Shown here: piece by piece, positions 7,380 through 16,139 of the stretch | Numbering within the stretch: the stretch's first letter is position 1 | How the letters are laid out: the number at the start of each line of letters is the position of its first letter | Virus record (IMG/VR): IMGVR_UViG_3300042314_000978 | Location: 1 to 26,760 of that record | DNA from: a virus | Reading direction: 5' to 3' (one strand) | DNA: 26,760 nt | Notes under the pieces: model-generated | The model's input: the letters and a program-made list of their open reading frames with translations, nothing else | Told to the model about the DNA's origin: nothing | Database searches by the model: none | Position numbers and translations under genes: made by a program

Positions 7380-7556
7380 CTATGCGATTATTAAATAAGC
7401 GATTAACGAAAGCAGTGCCCAAGCTGCTACTACAATACTCCACCTCACCAGGTAGAAAAGAACCATGCGTCGACCTTTCAGATGGCGCTGGCCGGTGTTG
7501 GTTTTATAACCTGCTTTGATCAGCTGTAGTAGTGGGGTGATAGAATTGTGCGTCAT
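7380..7556 (-). CDS. Small single-pass membrane protein before tape measure
   Basis: A 58-residue gene (MTHNSITPLLQLIKAGYKTN) too short for routine gene finding at a 60-residue cut-off. The N-terminal half is polar and basic (GQRHLKGRR, residues 22-30). Residues about 32-57 are one hydrophobic segment (VLFYLVRWSIVVAAW) that would span the membrane once, with the basic side expected in the cytoplasm. The ATG overlaps the stop of the 1058-residue tail protein in an ATGA, and the stop is one base from the tape measure ATG, so it is almost certainly translated. Function is unknown. A holin-like or entry-related role is possible, but no endolysin is visible in this window. Confidence 0.7.
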   Translation of the reverse strand: MTHNSITPLLQLIKAGYKTNTGQRHLKGRRMVLFYLVRWSIVVAAWALLSLIAYLIIA

Positions 7557-10500
7557 GCTATTTTCGTTTGTTGGTATGTTAATGATGCGGTGATGATTGT
7601 GCTCAGAGGGTACGTGCCTCCTGTTGATTTGAGCCCTATACGATGCTCGTCTGTATTGGTAGTCGTGTCAATGTCGACGCCAAAAGTATGACCACCATAA
7701 ACGCCGTTTTCACTTACGGCGGTGACGCCAGCATATAAAGCAATGCCTCCTGTTTTTAAAAGTGTAAAGTTCACCTGCGAACCGTAGTAAATTGCAAGAG
7801 AGTCGTCTATCAGCATAAGATTTAGCATGCAACTCCAAGCTGTGTCGTCCGGTATGTTCAGGTACCAGCCATCGACACCTTGAATGTTAAGGAATATCTT
7901 ATCGTTAGACGCTAAGAACTCCTCCTTGCGATGCAAAATAATTACGCCATACTGAGCCCATCCTTGATATGGCGATGTGCTGTCGCCGTCCCGATAGCCA
8001 CCTCCGACATGAAGCCCGGGCACGTTTGTGAAGACGTTTTTCCCGAACATAGCCACGCCGCCGTCTCCTGCCTTTGTCAACTTTTCACCGACCGCGATGC
8101 TCTCGGTGTTGTTCGCTTCCATCTTGATCTCAGTACCCACGGCGAGTGTGTAGAGATTCGAGGTGTCATTGTTTAGCTTGTCAGCCATCACGATTGTGTC
8201 CTCGGCGTTGCTGATTTCTCTCGTGCTCGTTCCGACTTTTGTCTGGCTTGCTGTTTGCGTGTTCTGAGGCTGTGACGTGAACCCGTAGCATGAGTTCGTC
8301 GTAGCGTCCCACGTGTAGCCGAAGCGCTCGCATGAGTCCTTCGTAGCTGCGGCAGGACTGCCAGCGCCGTCCACAAATTCGATCACGCCTCCAGCGGTGG
8401 CGCCAACTGGTCGTACACTTGTCTCAGGCACCGCATCGATCAACTTGAGGAGCGTGACCTTCGTCACTTCAGAACTGCCGATCTTATAGTCACTGATCTC
8501 AAGGATGCGCCACCACGCCACGTTGATCCAGATACGATCGGCAAAAGTGAAGCTGAGAATGTCGGCAAGATCGAGCGCCATGTAACACTCCATGATTCGC
8601 GCGTTCGGTGAGTAGAGCTGATTCAGATAGTCGCGCCAGTAAACATTGAAGAGATTCTTGTATGGATTAATGCCTTGAATGTAGAGCGGCACCTCGGGCG
8701 CCCAGTTGAGGTCCAGCGAACTGAAGAGCGGTTGAATGAACTCATAGTGATTCAGAAGCGGCACGACGTACGCGGTGTCCGGCACTTCGAGCACGTTGTC
8801 CCACAGCGTCATCTCAGCGTCACCTGCGTAAAAGAGGCAGCGAAGCTTAGGGTTCACAAAGTTGCCCTCGGTGTTCACGAATTTCGGGATCACTACGCTC
8901 GTCCCTCTGATATAGTTGCAAGGTGTCGACTGGGTTTCGAGCTGGATCTTCTGCTCGCTATCCTTGGCGAAGTCATTCGGGACGTCGGTCTCGCTGACTG
9001 TGTAATTCTCGATTTTATAGTCGCCATAAATCCGTCCGAGTCCGGTGTATATCTTTGAGCCTTCTTCCTCACCCGCGGCATACGTGAACGTCATGCGCTT
9101 GGTCTGGAAGTCGCTCGTGTTGGTCAGTGTGATGTCCTTCGAGATGTCCAGCTTCTTGCTCCAGTCTCGATCGGTGCCGCTGCCGATGTAGCTCTTGATC
9201 GGTTCCACGATCAGCTTGTTCGACTCTGTGCGATCCGGTACGATGACGCAGCAATGCATGTTTAGCACGTCGCGAAGGAACTCCGACTGAGTCACGTCTG
9301 GAGCGTTCGCAGTCCAGTCGAGAGTCAAGTCCTCGATCCAGTCCGCGTCATAGCATTCGACTCCCGAGCCTCCGACGTAACCTGATCCAGCGATATATGT
9401 CACAGCTGATCCAGCAACTGATCGGAACGTGAACTGTGCAAGGTCGCCGATCTGAAGACCCGCAGGCGCTATGATCAAGCCGCTGTCATACGTAGACGTG
9501 CCCGCTGGGCATGGTATTGAAATGTTCACGTCCAGTGCTGGGAATGGGTAGTTCGCCACGAATTGCACTGTCGTCGCTGGTCCGGTATTATTCATGGTCA
9601 GCCAGACTCTAAAATAGAAGCGAGCCGTCGCTGGTGCGACATAGCTGGCGCCGCTTAAATTACCGCCGTTATCATAATCGACTACTATGTTCGCGAACGG
9701 AACCGGGAAGCCTCCAGAGCTTGCCGCTTGATTTACGGATAGATGGTAGCGGAACTTTGCAGAGTCTTCCGGGAGTGTATAATTGAGAGTCTTCGAGTTG
9801 ATCCACGGCGCGTAGTATCGGTACAGCGCGTTGTCGAGATCGATGCCGGTATATGTGAAGCCGGCCTCCGTGAGTATTTGCTGAAAAATCCATTGCCAGC
9901 ACAGCGACGGAGTCAGATCACCGACGCGCACCGCTGTCCCGGAGCTTGCTGCGTATATGCTGCGAGAACCTTCGCTTCCTGTCTCGTCCCACTTTTGACC
10001 ATAGTCTGTGAGTGAGTACAGATAAGGGTATCCGGTCGCGTTGATCACTTCAGTGTAGTCGAGTAGTGCATTGAGATCAGCCAGCGCCGCGATGTCCTTC
10101 AGCTTTTTTCCTGCCACTTTATTGAAGAGATCAGGGCTCTCAGCGTAGAAGGTGAGCTCGAAGTCGGCCAGCTTGCCTGCTTGAGTGATGACTCTCATGA
10201 CGCGAACGTATCCGACCGCGATCGGAAGAGTCTGCACTCGTATCTCAGCCGGGAGCTTCACTTGCAAGTAGTCGATCTCGGCGTCGATGTTCACGTCTGT
10301 GAGGTAGCCTATCGCTTCGCAGTTGTTCTGAGTGGCAGGCACCCGGAACTCCCTGGAGAAGGAACCCAAAGCATCGAAGGTCTGAAGATCAGAGAACCGC
10401 CAGTTCTGAGATATCGTCTCATTCAGATAGAGCTCGAGGTACTTCGTCACGGGAAGTGTCACGCGAATCGTGCCGGTTCCGTTATCGGTATACGGGACGC

Positions 10501-10729
10501 ATGTTCGCGGAGCGATTGATATAAATGTCCCGTTCCAGATGCCGACGACGTCGTAGGTGTCCTCGATCACTCCATAGATAGCATCCTCATATATGAAGCT
10601 GCCTCCGTCGTAGTTCGTAAGATCGAAGGGTACCTTGATGCTCGTGCATGAGGCATAGCTTTGAGAGTACGCGATGCCATCGTAAATCACCTTGCTTGGT
10701 CTGACAATTAATTCTACGTCGTTGTTCAT
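7553..10729 (-). CDS. Large tail tip / baseplate hub protein with C-terminal adhesin-like domain
   Basis: A 1058-residue protein. The N-terminal two thirds look like a distal-tail or hub protein. It has a repeated-strand N-terminus (ELIVRPSKVIYDGIAYSQS), a TFDALGSFSREFRVPATQNN segment typical of proteins that insert between strands, a LCWQWIFQQILTEAGFTYTG helix, and LRDVLNMHCCVIVPDRTESN. The last two are motifs I associate with Bacteroidetes phage tail-tip proteins. From about residue 770 a low-complexity Thr/Gln/Asn linker follows a CERFGYTWD...NSCY motif. The C-terminal 200 residues are Gly- and strand-rich (GVYGGHTFGVDIDT), resembling trimeric fibre tips. It probably joins the tail tube to host recognition. 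It overlaps neighbours by ATGA on both sides. The tail role is confident; the exact position in the tip is inferred. Confidence 0.72.
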   Translation of the reverse strand: MNNDVELIVRPSKVIYDGIAYSQSYASCTSIKVPFDLTNYDGGSFIYEDAIYGVIEDTYDVVGIWNGTFISIAPRTCVPYTDNGTGTIRVTLPVTKYLELYLNETISQNWRFSDLQTFDALGSFSREFRVPATQNNCEAIGYLTDVNIDAEIDYLQVKLPAEIRVQTLPIAVGYVRVMRVITQAGKLADFELTFYAESPDLFNKVAGKKLKDIAALADLNALLDYTEVINATGYPYLYSLTDYGQKWDETGSEGSRSIYAASSGTAVRVGDLTPSLCWQWIFQQILTEAGFTYTGIDLDNALYRYYAPWINSKTLNYTLPEDSAKFRYHLSVNQAASSGGFPVPFANIVVDYDNGGNLSGASYVAPATARFYFRVWLTMNNTGPATTVQFVANYPFPALDVNISIPCPAGTSTYDSGLIIAPAGLQIGDLAQFTFRSVAGSAVTYIAGSGYVGGSGVECYDADWIEDLTLDWTANAPDVTQSEFLRDVLNMHCCVIVPDRTESNKLIVEPIKSYIGSGTDRDWSKKLDISKDITLTNTSDFQTKRMTFTYAAGEEEGSKIYTGLGRIYGDYKIENYTVSETDVPNDFAKDSEQKIQLETQSTPCNYIRGTSVVIPKFVNTEGNFVNPKLRCLFYAGDAEMTLWDNVLEVPDTAYVVPLLNHYEFIQPLFSSLDLNWAPEVPLYIQGINPYKNLFNVYWRDYLNQLYSPNARIMECYMALDLADILSFTFADRIWINVAWWRILEISDYKIGSSEVTKVTLLKLIDAVPETSVRPVGATAGGVIEFVDGAGSPAAATKDSCERFGYTWDATTNSCYGFTSQPQNTQTASQTKVGTSTREISNAEDTIVMADKLNNDTSNLYTLAVGTEIKMEANNTESIAVGEKLTKAGDGGVAMFGKNVFTNVPGLHVGGGYRDGDSTSPYQGWAQYGVIILHRKEEFLASNDKIFLNIQGVDGWYLNIPDDTAWSCMLNLMLIDDSLAIYYGSQVNFTLLKTGGIALYAGVTAVSENGVYGGHTFGVDIDTTTNTDEHRIGLKSTGGTYPLSTIITASLTYQQTKIA

Positions 10730-12021
10730 GTCCAGTAGTCTTGTGAGTATTTAACCTGAAGCGCAATGTTGTACAGCTTTCCGTTACGTTCGCGACGTTC
10801 CAGAAAGCTCGTGTCCTCAATGCTGCATGGCGTAAAGGTACCATCGTCGTTTATGATATGCACCTGGTTTGATACCAACAGGCTGCGCAAGAAGACGTAC
10901 TCGTTCTCCTGAACCCAGTCTGATGTCACGCTAAGCGTCTGTGTGACCAGGGTCTCCCGGTCGGTGAGCACCCTATCACTTGACAAGTAAAAAGGCGAAC
11001 TCGCACGCCAGCGCGTCTGCTTGTACTGCTTGCGCTCGATCGTGTCCGTGATCTCGTTTTTCTTGATGAAGTTGAAGTAGTCCCAGCCGCTTCGCGAGTT
11101 TACCCACGCAAGACGGACCGGAGTGTATCGACAGTCCCACTGACCCCAGTCCTCTGAGTTGTAGAAGACATAGCGGACGGCAGTGGCGAGATCACCCACT
11201 TCGAGCAGAGTCAGTATGTAGTACCTCCAGTTCGGGTACATGCTCGGCTTCTCGGTGACAGTTGCGTCATCGTTCAGATTTGCCGGATATGCTCCGAGAA
11301 GCGTGATAGGGTAGCCCGTGAGTGTCCCACTTGTCCATGTATGCGATGCTCCTGCACTGTCGTAAATAGTGATGCGCCACTTGACAACGTTGTTCGCTGG
11401 CATGTAGGTCTCACCGCCCGGTATAACGATCTGACCATAGTCAGCCTCGCGGACTGGAATATAGATGTTTTGAGGGAAGGGTGTGCCGACGTATGCCGAG
11501 CGGAGCTTCGTCCAAGTGTGAGTATTAGCGAAGCGATCACTCATGACTCTCGAGTTCAATCCGTTGCTGAGTGCATACTTCACGTTGATGCTGCCGAGGT
11601 TTGAGTCCGGCTTGTATCCGTCCTTCATTTGATAGTAGCCATTGACGACCACGATCTCGATGGCTGTCGTCGGTGAGCCTTGAGGAGTGAGCACGCCGCT
11701 GACGGTCCAGTACTCTTGAAAAGTCACACTGAAGCCCTCCCACGCCTTGCCGATGAGCTCCTCATTCTCGCCTGTGTATGCGTGCAGGTTTGGATCGTCC
11801 TCAAAATTGCGAAGAGTGACGAGACTGCCGAGGTCATAGATGACTCCGCTGTATGGGTCAGGACTCAAAAAGAAAGCATAAGTCTCGCCTGTGCTGGAGA
11901 CTGCCACCTCTGCACGTATACGGAAGCCCGGTTGTGCCGTCTGCGTGCTCGTCAAGTAGAAGAGTAGACGCTGACCTCGTGCGCTCCATGCTCTCGGTTG
12001 ATCTGATATTGTGATTGCCAT
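10726..12021 (-). CDS. Tail structural protein, probably tail tip
   Basis: A 431-residue protein (MAITISDQPRAWSARGQRLL) that is almost entirely beta-strand by pattern. I cannot assign a named family. The opening, with QPRAWS and then LLFYLTSTQTAQPGFRI, followed by SVTFQEYWTV and a late ERKQYKQTRWRASSPFYLSSD segment, resembles proteins encoded beside the tape measure in Bacteroidetes phages. Its stop overlaps the ATG of the 1058-residue tip protein. It is soluble, with no signal peptide. The close coupling suggests the two proteins form one tail-tip assembly; that is inference. Confidence 0.65.
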   Translation of the reverse strand: MAITISDQPRAWSARGQRLLFYLTSTQTAQPGFRIRAEVAVSSTGETYAFFLSPDPYSGVIYDLGSLVTLRNFEDDPNLHAYTGENEELIGKAWEGFSVTFQEYWTVSGVLTPQGSPTTAIEIVVVNGYYQMKDGYKPDSNLGSINVKYALSNGLNSRVMSDRFANTHTWTKLRSAYVGTPFPQNIYIPVREADYGQIVIPGGETYMPANNVVKWRITIYDSAGASHTWTSGTLTGYPITLLGAYPANLNDDATVTEKPSMYPNWRYYILTLLEVGDLATAVRYVFYNSEDWGQWDCRYTPVRLAWVNSRSGWDYFNFIKKNEITDTIERKQYKQTRWRASSPFYLSSDRVLTDRETLVTQTLSVTSDWVQENEYVFLRSLLVSNQVHIINDDGTFTPCSIEDTSFLERRERNGKLYNIALQVKYSQDYWT

Positions 12022-12024
12022 GTC

Positions 12025-12666
12025 TTAAGTCTTAAATTTTTTCTTTGTATCAAATGCGGTTTGCACTCGGATGCTAATAGCCTCCTCCAGTGCCGCGAGG
12101 AAATCGTCGTCTCGTTTCTCCAGTTCAGTCTCGATGGCGTCCCTGAAATAGAAAATGGGCTCAATGCCCTTCTTGCTAATGCTCTTTGCCATCCGTGCTG
12201 CCATACGCAGGTACAGCTTCTCCATCGTTATCTCTTTGCCGGTCTTCTTGCTCTCGCGCTCTGCCGATGTAAACTGGGAGCGTTTCATGCGGTTATCGTC
12301 GTCAACGTTGCGCGGCTTGATTCCCTTCTGCTTAATCCACTTCAGGATTGGTGAGATGGGTATCTTGCCACCTCGGAAGGAGTATGGGCTGCCCCAGTTC
12401 TTCTCTGTTCCGTTCACACCCTGTTCGATGAAATCGCCGTACTTCTCAGCTTCCCCTCCGGCGTAGAAGAATAGGTAAGAGCTACGGCCCGTGAGCTTTC
12501 GATCGAAGCGCAGGTTCTTGGCCAGCGTTCCAGAAGCGTTCCGTCGTCTATTCTTGCCACCTATCTTGCGAATGATTCGGATGTTCGAGACGGCGTTCTC
12601 CACCACTCCCTTCCCGAAGTCGTCGAGCAGGTCATAGAGCTTTTGATATTCGACAGGCCTCGCCAT
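12025..12666 (-). CDS. Head-tail connector / tail completion protein, HK97 gp10-like
   Basis: A 213-residue basic protein. The pattern LAKNLRFDRKLTGRSSYLFFYAGGEAEKYGDFIEQGVNG, followed by SFRGGKIPISPILKWIKQKG, matches the HK97 gp10-like family. These small proteins sit at the neck and help join or finish the tail. The N-terminal helix (EYQKLYDLLDDFGKGVVENA) and long C-terminal helices (ELEKRDDDFLAALEEAISIR) are also typical. It starts at ATG 12666, which overlaps the stop of the upstream gene, and ends four bases before the next ATG. Here it lies within a tail block rather than beside portal and capsid, another sign of module rearrangement. Confidence 0.7.
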   Translation of the reverse strand: MARPVEYQKLYDLLDDFGKGVVENAVSNIRIIRKIGGKNRRRNASGTLAKNLRFDRKLTGRSSYLFFYAGGEAEKYGDFIEQGVNGTEKNWGSPYSFRGGKIPISPILKWIKQKGIKPRNVDDDNRMKRSQFTSAERESKKTGKEITMEKLYLRMAARMAKSISKKGIEPIFYFRDAIETELEKRDDDFLAALEEAISIRVQTAFDTKKKFKT

Positions 12667-12926
12667 CAGGTTAGCGTCAGATTCAATTGAGTGGCTGCGA
12701 TTACATAGGCCTCGGCATTTGAGTCACCACTCGAGCCCCAGTCGAGGTAGGTCTGACCGTCCACCAGTACTTGTCCGGAGTAGATCGTTACGCCATCGAC
12801 ATCACACAAAGCATACTGAAATGCTGCACGGGTCTCCAGGTCGTCGTAGCTGATATATAAACGAATGCAGACGGCTGTCTTGGTGATGCCGTCGCTCCAA
12901 ATGTCAAGTGGTTGTATAGTTCTCAT
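12666..12926 (-). CDS. Small unknown protein in tail module
   Basis: An 86-residue acidic protein starting MRTIQPLDIWSDG. ATG 12926 was preferred. A TTG two codons upstream would overlap the previous stop and cannot be excluded. It shows alternating hydrophobic strands (AVCIRLYISYDDL, AFQYALCDVDGVTIYSGQVLV) and no membrane segment, giving a small beta-rich protein. I do not recognise the family. Its place between the fibre fusion and the gp10-like gene, with overlapping or near-overlapping ends, makes a minor virion protein or tail assembly factor likely. Confidence 0.65.
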   Translation of the reverse strand: MRTIQPLDIWSDGITKTAVCIRLYISYDDLETRAAFQYALCDVDGVTIYSGQVLVDGQTYLDWGSSGDSNAEAYVIAATQLNLTLT

Positions 12927-12928
12927 GT

Positions 12929-15358
12929 TCAAACTTTTTGTAGTTGTATGGATGTTAGGCCTGCGTATATCGTAATCGCGCTGCCAGTCGACCCGGACCT
13001 GAAGGACGGCACAAAATTGCCAGCTGTCGATCCGACGGAGATGTAGAACTGAATCTCAGCGTAGCCTGCCTGATTCTGTGCAGTTCCGAAAAGAGGAGAC
13101 AATGCCGTGCCGGATGTGACGGCGGACCACTGCATCACCTGCCCAGTCGTCGATGCTCCTGAGTTGATACGTCCAGCGCTGACAGTGGTGCCGCTCGGGA
13201 AGGTGAACGTCATCGAGAAGCCGAGAACAGGCACACTACCAGACGCGATCGTCATCTTCCCGATGTAGACTGCGTTCGCTTCCAGTGCTACCGTGCAGCC
13301 AGTGATGTCCACGCCTACCGTCGTCGAGCTATTGGTGAGCTGAGTGGCTTGTATTTGTGCGATCAGTCCGAGCTCAGCCTTGAGCTGTGCGAGTGTCAAT
13401 GTTGCGACCGTGTTGTCTGCATTGATGCGCATGTAGCTGATGACGTTCGGGTTCGCTAACTTGACAAGGCTCTGACCTACCGTGTTCGCGTCCGTGATGC
13501 GCGCAGCTGTCATCTGGCGAAGTTTGTACAGATCCGTGCTCGCCTCATAGTACAGGTAGTCGTTGTCCACCGGTGCAGTAGCGACGACGTCATGTATCTC
13601 GTTGAGCTCGTAGCCATTCTGGATGCGGTACTGTATTGTCCCGTTCGTCGGTGAAGTGCGTACTACCATTCCGACATATACGATGTGCTGAGGTGCGCTC
13701 GGCTTGATGTTCGTGATGTGTCCGGGAGTCGTCGGTGAAAGGTAGATGACGTCACCGTCTGCGAGCGTGTTACTCGTGAACGGGTTCGTCGCAGTGCTTC
13801 GCGTGTCGAGGTCGGCTATCTGCCCGAGTGTGATGACGTAGCCGTTGCTGTTGTTTGCTATGTCGGCCTTCACTACTCCGAATGTCTGGGCGCTGTTGGC
13901 GTCATTGTTGGCCTGTGCGTAGACTGCGTTCGGACGGTTGCCAGTGCTGCCGCTGAGACGCACGATGTGACCCTTGTGAAGCGTCGCTCCCGTTGAGTTC
14001 CGGACTTCAGTCTTGAGCGCTTCAGCGAAGTCTACGATCCCGTCATCATCTGTGTCGTATACGCTCTTGAGCATGTCGCCGATGACAGGAGGGAAGGTTG
14101 GCTTGTTAAGTATCTCAGCCAGTCCGCTCGTTGCGTTCCAGTCCGCGTTCACAGCTGCCGTGTATTGACTCGAAGCGTCTGGGAAGGTCAGCCCGCCTGC
14201 GTTCATGTTCATTGTGTCACCAGCTGCGTCATCGACCACAGTGACCCCAGTCTTCTCGATCTGGGAGTACTTCGTAGAGTCAGCGTTTCGCGCTGTTACG
14301 TACGAAGGAGCTATCTCTGTGAAGTCCGTCGCTGATTCAGTCTTGAGCTTATGCTCGCCGAGGTCCACGTTCTGTGTGGCTCCGGTGTACGGCACCAGTC
14401 CGTCGATTGATGGTATCGACGGCAGGTTGTCGAGATCGTCATAGTCGCCAGTGGTGGCAACTGTCGCGAGTGTTGGCTTGTTCAGTATTTGGTAGTCACC
14501 GCTGGTAGCGTTCCAATCGACAGGAGTCTGCCGCGCACGAAAGGCCGAGCCGACCAGTGTCCAGTATGAGCTGTTTGAGGGAAGGATGGCGTCATTCTGA
14601 GCGATGCACCGGTAGAGGCTGCCGCCATACCAGACGACGTCGTTCACGAGATACGGGTTGCCCGTAGCGCTGACGTGATTCTGATTGAACTCCGTGCTGA
14701 TTAGTGTGCTGGTTCCACCGCCACCTCCTGTTGAGTTGATCCGGACGCGACCGTCTCCCAGGTCTTCGATTGTGATGTTGTCTCCATCAACCAGGTCCAG
14801 GACGTTCTGTACCACGTTGTCCTCGTTGTTCACCTGCAGAATAAGTGAAGGAAACGGAGAAGGAGGTGTTCCACCACCACCACCACCACCAATACTCCAG
14901 TCCGCAGGTATATCACAAGCGGAGTAGTCGTTTGGAACCGAGATGGTTAACGCCAGGGTACATCCGCTCAGCGTGTGTGTCCACTCCTCAATGAAGGGAG
15001 TGATGGTGCTTTCGCCTTCAACTTCGACCAGACTGCTAAAAACAACCTGTCCGTTCTGGATCTCGCTCAGCAAGTCCTCCGCAAGCCGGATGCAATCCGA
15101 GATGCTCTCCTTCTGGTAGTCGGTCTTGTCCTCCTTGTCTCGAGGTATGTCCGCGAAGATAACGTCGAAGGTGAACACGCGTGCTCCTGTCGCTGCCCTC
15201 ACCTCAACCGGTGCGACGTGCATCCAAGGGAAGAGCTGGTCCTTGTCCAGGTCCGTCTGGTCAACCTGTCCATGGGTAAACCTTCTGATGAGGAAGTGGC
15301 CGTCTGCAAATGCCTTGAAGCGTTCGACAACGACGTTGTAGCTGATGTTGTTAAACAT
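12929..15358 (-). CDS. Fusion of small virion-protein domain and tail fibre
   Basis: An 809-residue protein made of clear blocks. Residues 1-156 (ERFKAFADGHFLIRRFTHG, PWMHVAPVEVR, DKTDYQKESISDCIRLAEDL) resemble a small Bacteroidetes-phage tail or neck protein that normally stands alone. A G7 linker (157-163), a short strand-rich spacer and a G5 linker (211-215) follow. Residues about 222-270 look like a small carbohydrate-binding module (YLVNDVVWYGGSLYRCIAQN and PSNSSYWTLVG, the pattern of CBM5/12-like domains). Then come two copies of a WNATSG...ILNKPT repeat (near 281 and 404), a long beta-rich shaft, and a C-terminal receptor-binding-like domain. The likely role is adsorption to host surface glycans. 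Its ATG overlaps the chaperone frame by eight bases. The fibre call is strong; the N-terminal function is inferred. Confidence 0.8.
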   Translation of the reverse strand: MFNNISYNVVVERFKAFADGHFLIRRFTHGQVDQTDLDKDQLFPWMHVAPVEVRAATGARVFTFDVIFADIPRDKEDKTDYQKESISDCIRLAEDLLSEIQNGQVVFSSLVEVEGESTITPFIEEWTHTLSGCTLALTISVPNDYSACDIPADWSIGGGGGGGTPPSPFPSLILQVNNEDNVVQNVLDLVDGDNITIEDLGDGRVRINSTGGGGGTSTLISTEFNQNHVSATGNPYLVNDVVWYGGSLYRCIAQNDAILPSNSSYWTLVGSAFRARQTPVDWNATSGDYQILNKPTLATVATTGDYDDLDNLPSIPSIDGLVPYTGATQNVDLGEHKLKTESATDFTEIAPSYVTARNADSTKYSQIEKTGVTVVDDAAGDTMNMNAGGLTFPDASSQYTAAVNADWNATSGLAEILNKPTFPPVIGDMLKSVYDTDDDGIVDFAEALKTEVRNSTGATLHKGHIVRLSGSTGNRPNAVYAQANNDANSAQTFGVVKADIANNSNGYVITLGQIADLDTRSTATNPFTSNTLADGDVIYLSPTTPGHITNIKPSAPQHIVYVGMVVRTSPTNGTIQYRIQNGYELNEIHDVVATAPVDNDYLYYEASTDLYKLRQMTAARITDANTVGQSLVKLANPNVISYMRINADNTVATLTLAQLKAELGLIAQIQATQLTNSSTTVGVDITGCTVALEANAVYIGKMTIASGSVPVLGFSMTFTFPSGTTVSAGRINSGASTTGQVMQWSAVTSGTALSPLFGTAQNQAGYAEIQFYISVGSTAGNFVPSFRSGSTGSAITIYAGLTSIQLQKV

Positions 15359-16117
15359 GTCCTTTCTTTATTCGTTTGAGCATCCTTAACTTCTCTGCGT
15401 TGTAGTCTCGCATATAGCTCAGGTGCGTGTATATCTCGTATATGTTCCGGTCAAGCACCGCGTCAAACTTTGTCACATCGTTGCTACTCAGTATCTCAAG
15501 TATGTGCAACCAGCCATAACGGTCCAAGCCGTCTGGGGTGAGGTCTATTTCGCCCTCATCTCCGTCATCGCTTCCGTCAGCTGGTCCTCGAGAGTACTTG
15601 TCACGCAGTCGCGCACGATAGTCGAAAAAAAAACCAGTGCCCCTTGCACTTGGCTCATACTCATACCCTTCATGGTTTCCACCTGGCGCTTGGCATCTTC
15701 CATTGAGTACTTCTTGATCTCGTACTGCTGGCCGAGCTGTGCAGTGATAGGACGGAAGAGCACCGCCATAAGCTGTGGCATGAAGCTCCAGTTGACTGTC
15801 GTGCCCTTCCAAATCTCTCCTGCCCACGACTCAGCGTCGACGTGCTCGCGCATGGTTATAAGATCCATGTCCGGAATGAATCCGTAAAGCTGACCGTTCA
15901 AACGGAAGGTCGGCAGGTGTATTGGCGTGCAGTCAGACACGCTTCGATCGATTAACTCGATTGTCTTGTTGACCGCTTCGACCGTCCAGTGTTCGACCAC
16001 CGCCTTCTTGATTCCTGTGTACGCGCTGATGCGTTCCACTTCGGACTTCGCGTTCATATACGCGATATAGGTCCGGAGCGTGACGTCGTCCAGTGTTTTT
16101 GGTATCTCGACTCTCAT
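15351..16117 (-). CDS. Tail assembly chaperone GT product (-1 frameshift)
   Basis: Product expected if ribosomes slip -1 at 15632-15626: 164 residues of the G protein, then 91 residues from the -1 frame (FDYRARLRDKYSRG to KRIKKGHV), 255 in all. The C-terminal part has a GWLHILEILSSNDVTKFDAVL segment and a basic tail, a pattern I associate with the T half of Bacteroidetes phage chaperones. The -1 frame has no plausible start codon near its beginning. Its sensible protein text begins right at the slip site, and it ends with an 8-base overlap into the fibre gene, so it must be reached by frameshifting. In lambda the equivalent gpGT binds the tape measure and recruits tube subunits. Its tape measure is unusually far away here. 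Confidence 0.72.
15545..16117 (-). CDS. Tail assembly chaperone G-like protein
   Basis: A 190-residue zero-frame product starting at MRVEIPKTLDDVTLRTYIAY. ATG 16117 was chosen because 20 in-frame residues further upstream overlap the previous gene and look random. Tail chaperones of this kind begin with a short beta segment followed by LxxYIAY and a helical domain. Here VERISAYTGIKKAVVEHWTV and a MDLITMREHVDAESW segment follow. The protein ends VFFSTIVRDCVTSTLEDQL unless translation slips at the U-run. It would coat the tape measure during tail assembly together with the longer GT form. The stop lies 194 bases upstream of the end of the -1 frame. Confidence 0.72.
   Translation of the reverse strand: MRVEIPKTLDDVTLRTYIAYMNAKSEVERISAYTGIKKAVVEHWTVEAVNKTIELIDRSVSDCTPIHLPTFRLNGQLYGFIPDMDLITMREHVDAESWAGEIWKGTTVNWSFMPQLMAVLFRPITAQLGQQYEIKKYSMEDAKRQVETMKGMSMSQVQGALVFFSTIVRDCVTSTLEDQLTEAMTEMRAK
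15626..15632 (-). promoter_or_regulatory. Programmed -1 frameshift site U UUU UUU
   Basis: A run of nine T on the minus strand (15633-15625) reads GTT TTT TTT TCG in the zero frame, placing U UUU UUU as a correctly phased slippery heptamer. After a -1 slip the next codons are TTC GAC TAT CGT, which enter the downstream chaperone frame. I found no convincing stimulatory hairpin by eye. Transcriptional slippage on U9 is an alternative. Confidence 0.7.
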
Positions 16118-16139
16118 CTGTATAATTGACTTTTTTGGG

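Noticed and set aside
15351-15827. Stand-alone 158-residue gene in the -1 frame
   Set aside because: The first half is the shadow of the chaperone gene and reads as noise; only the part after the U-run is protein-like, so it is treated as the frameshift extension.
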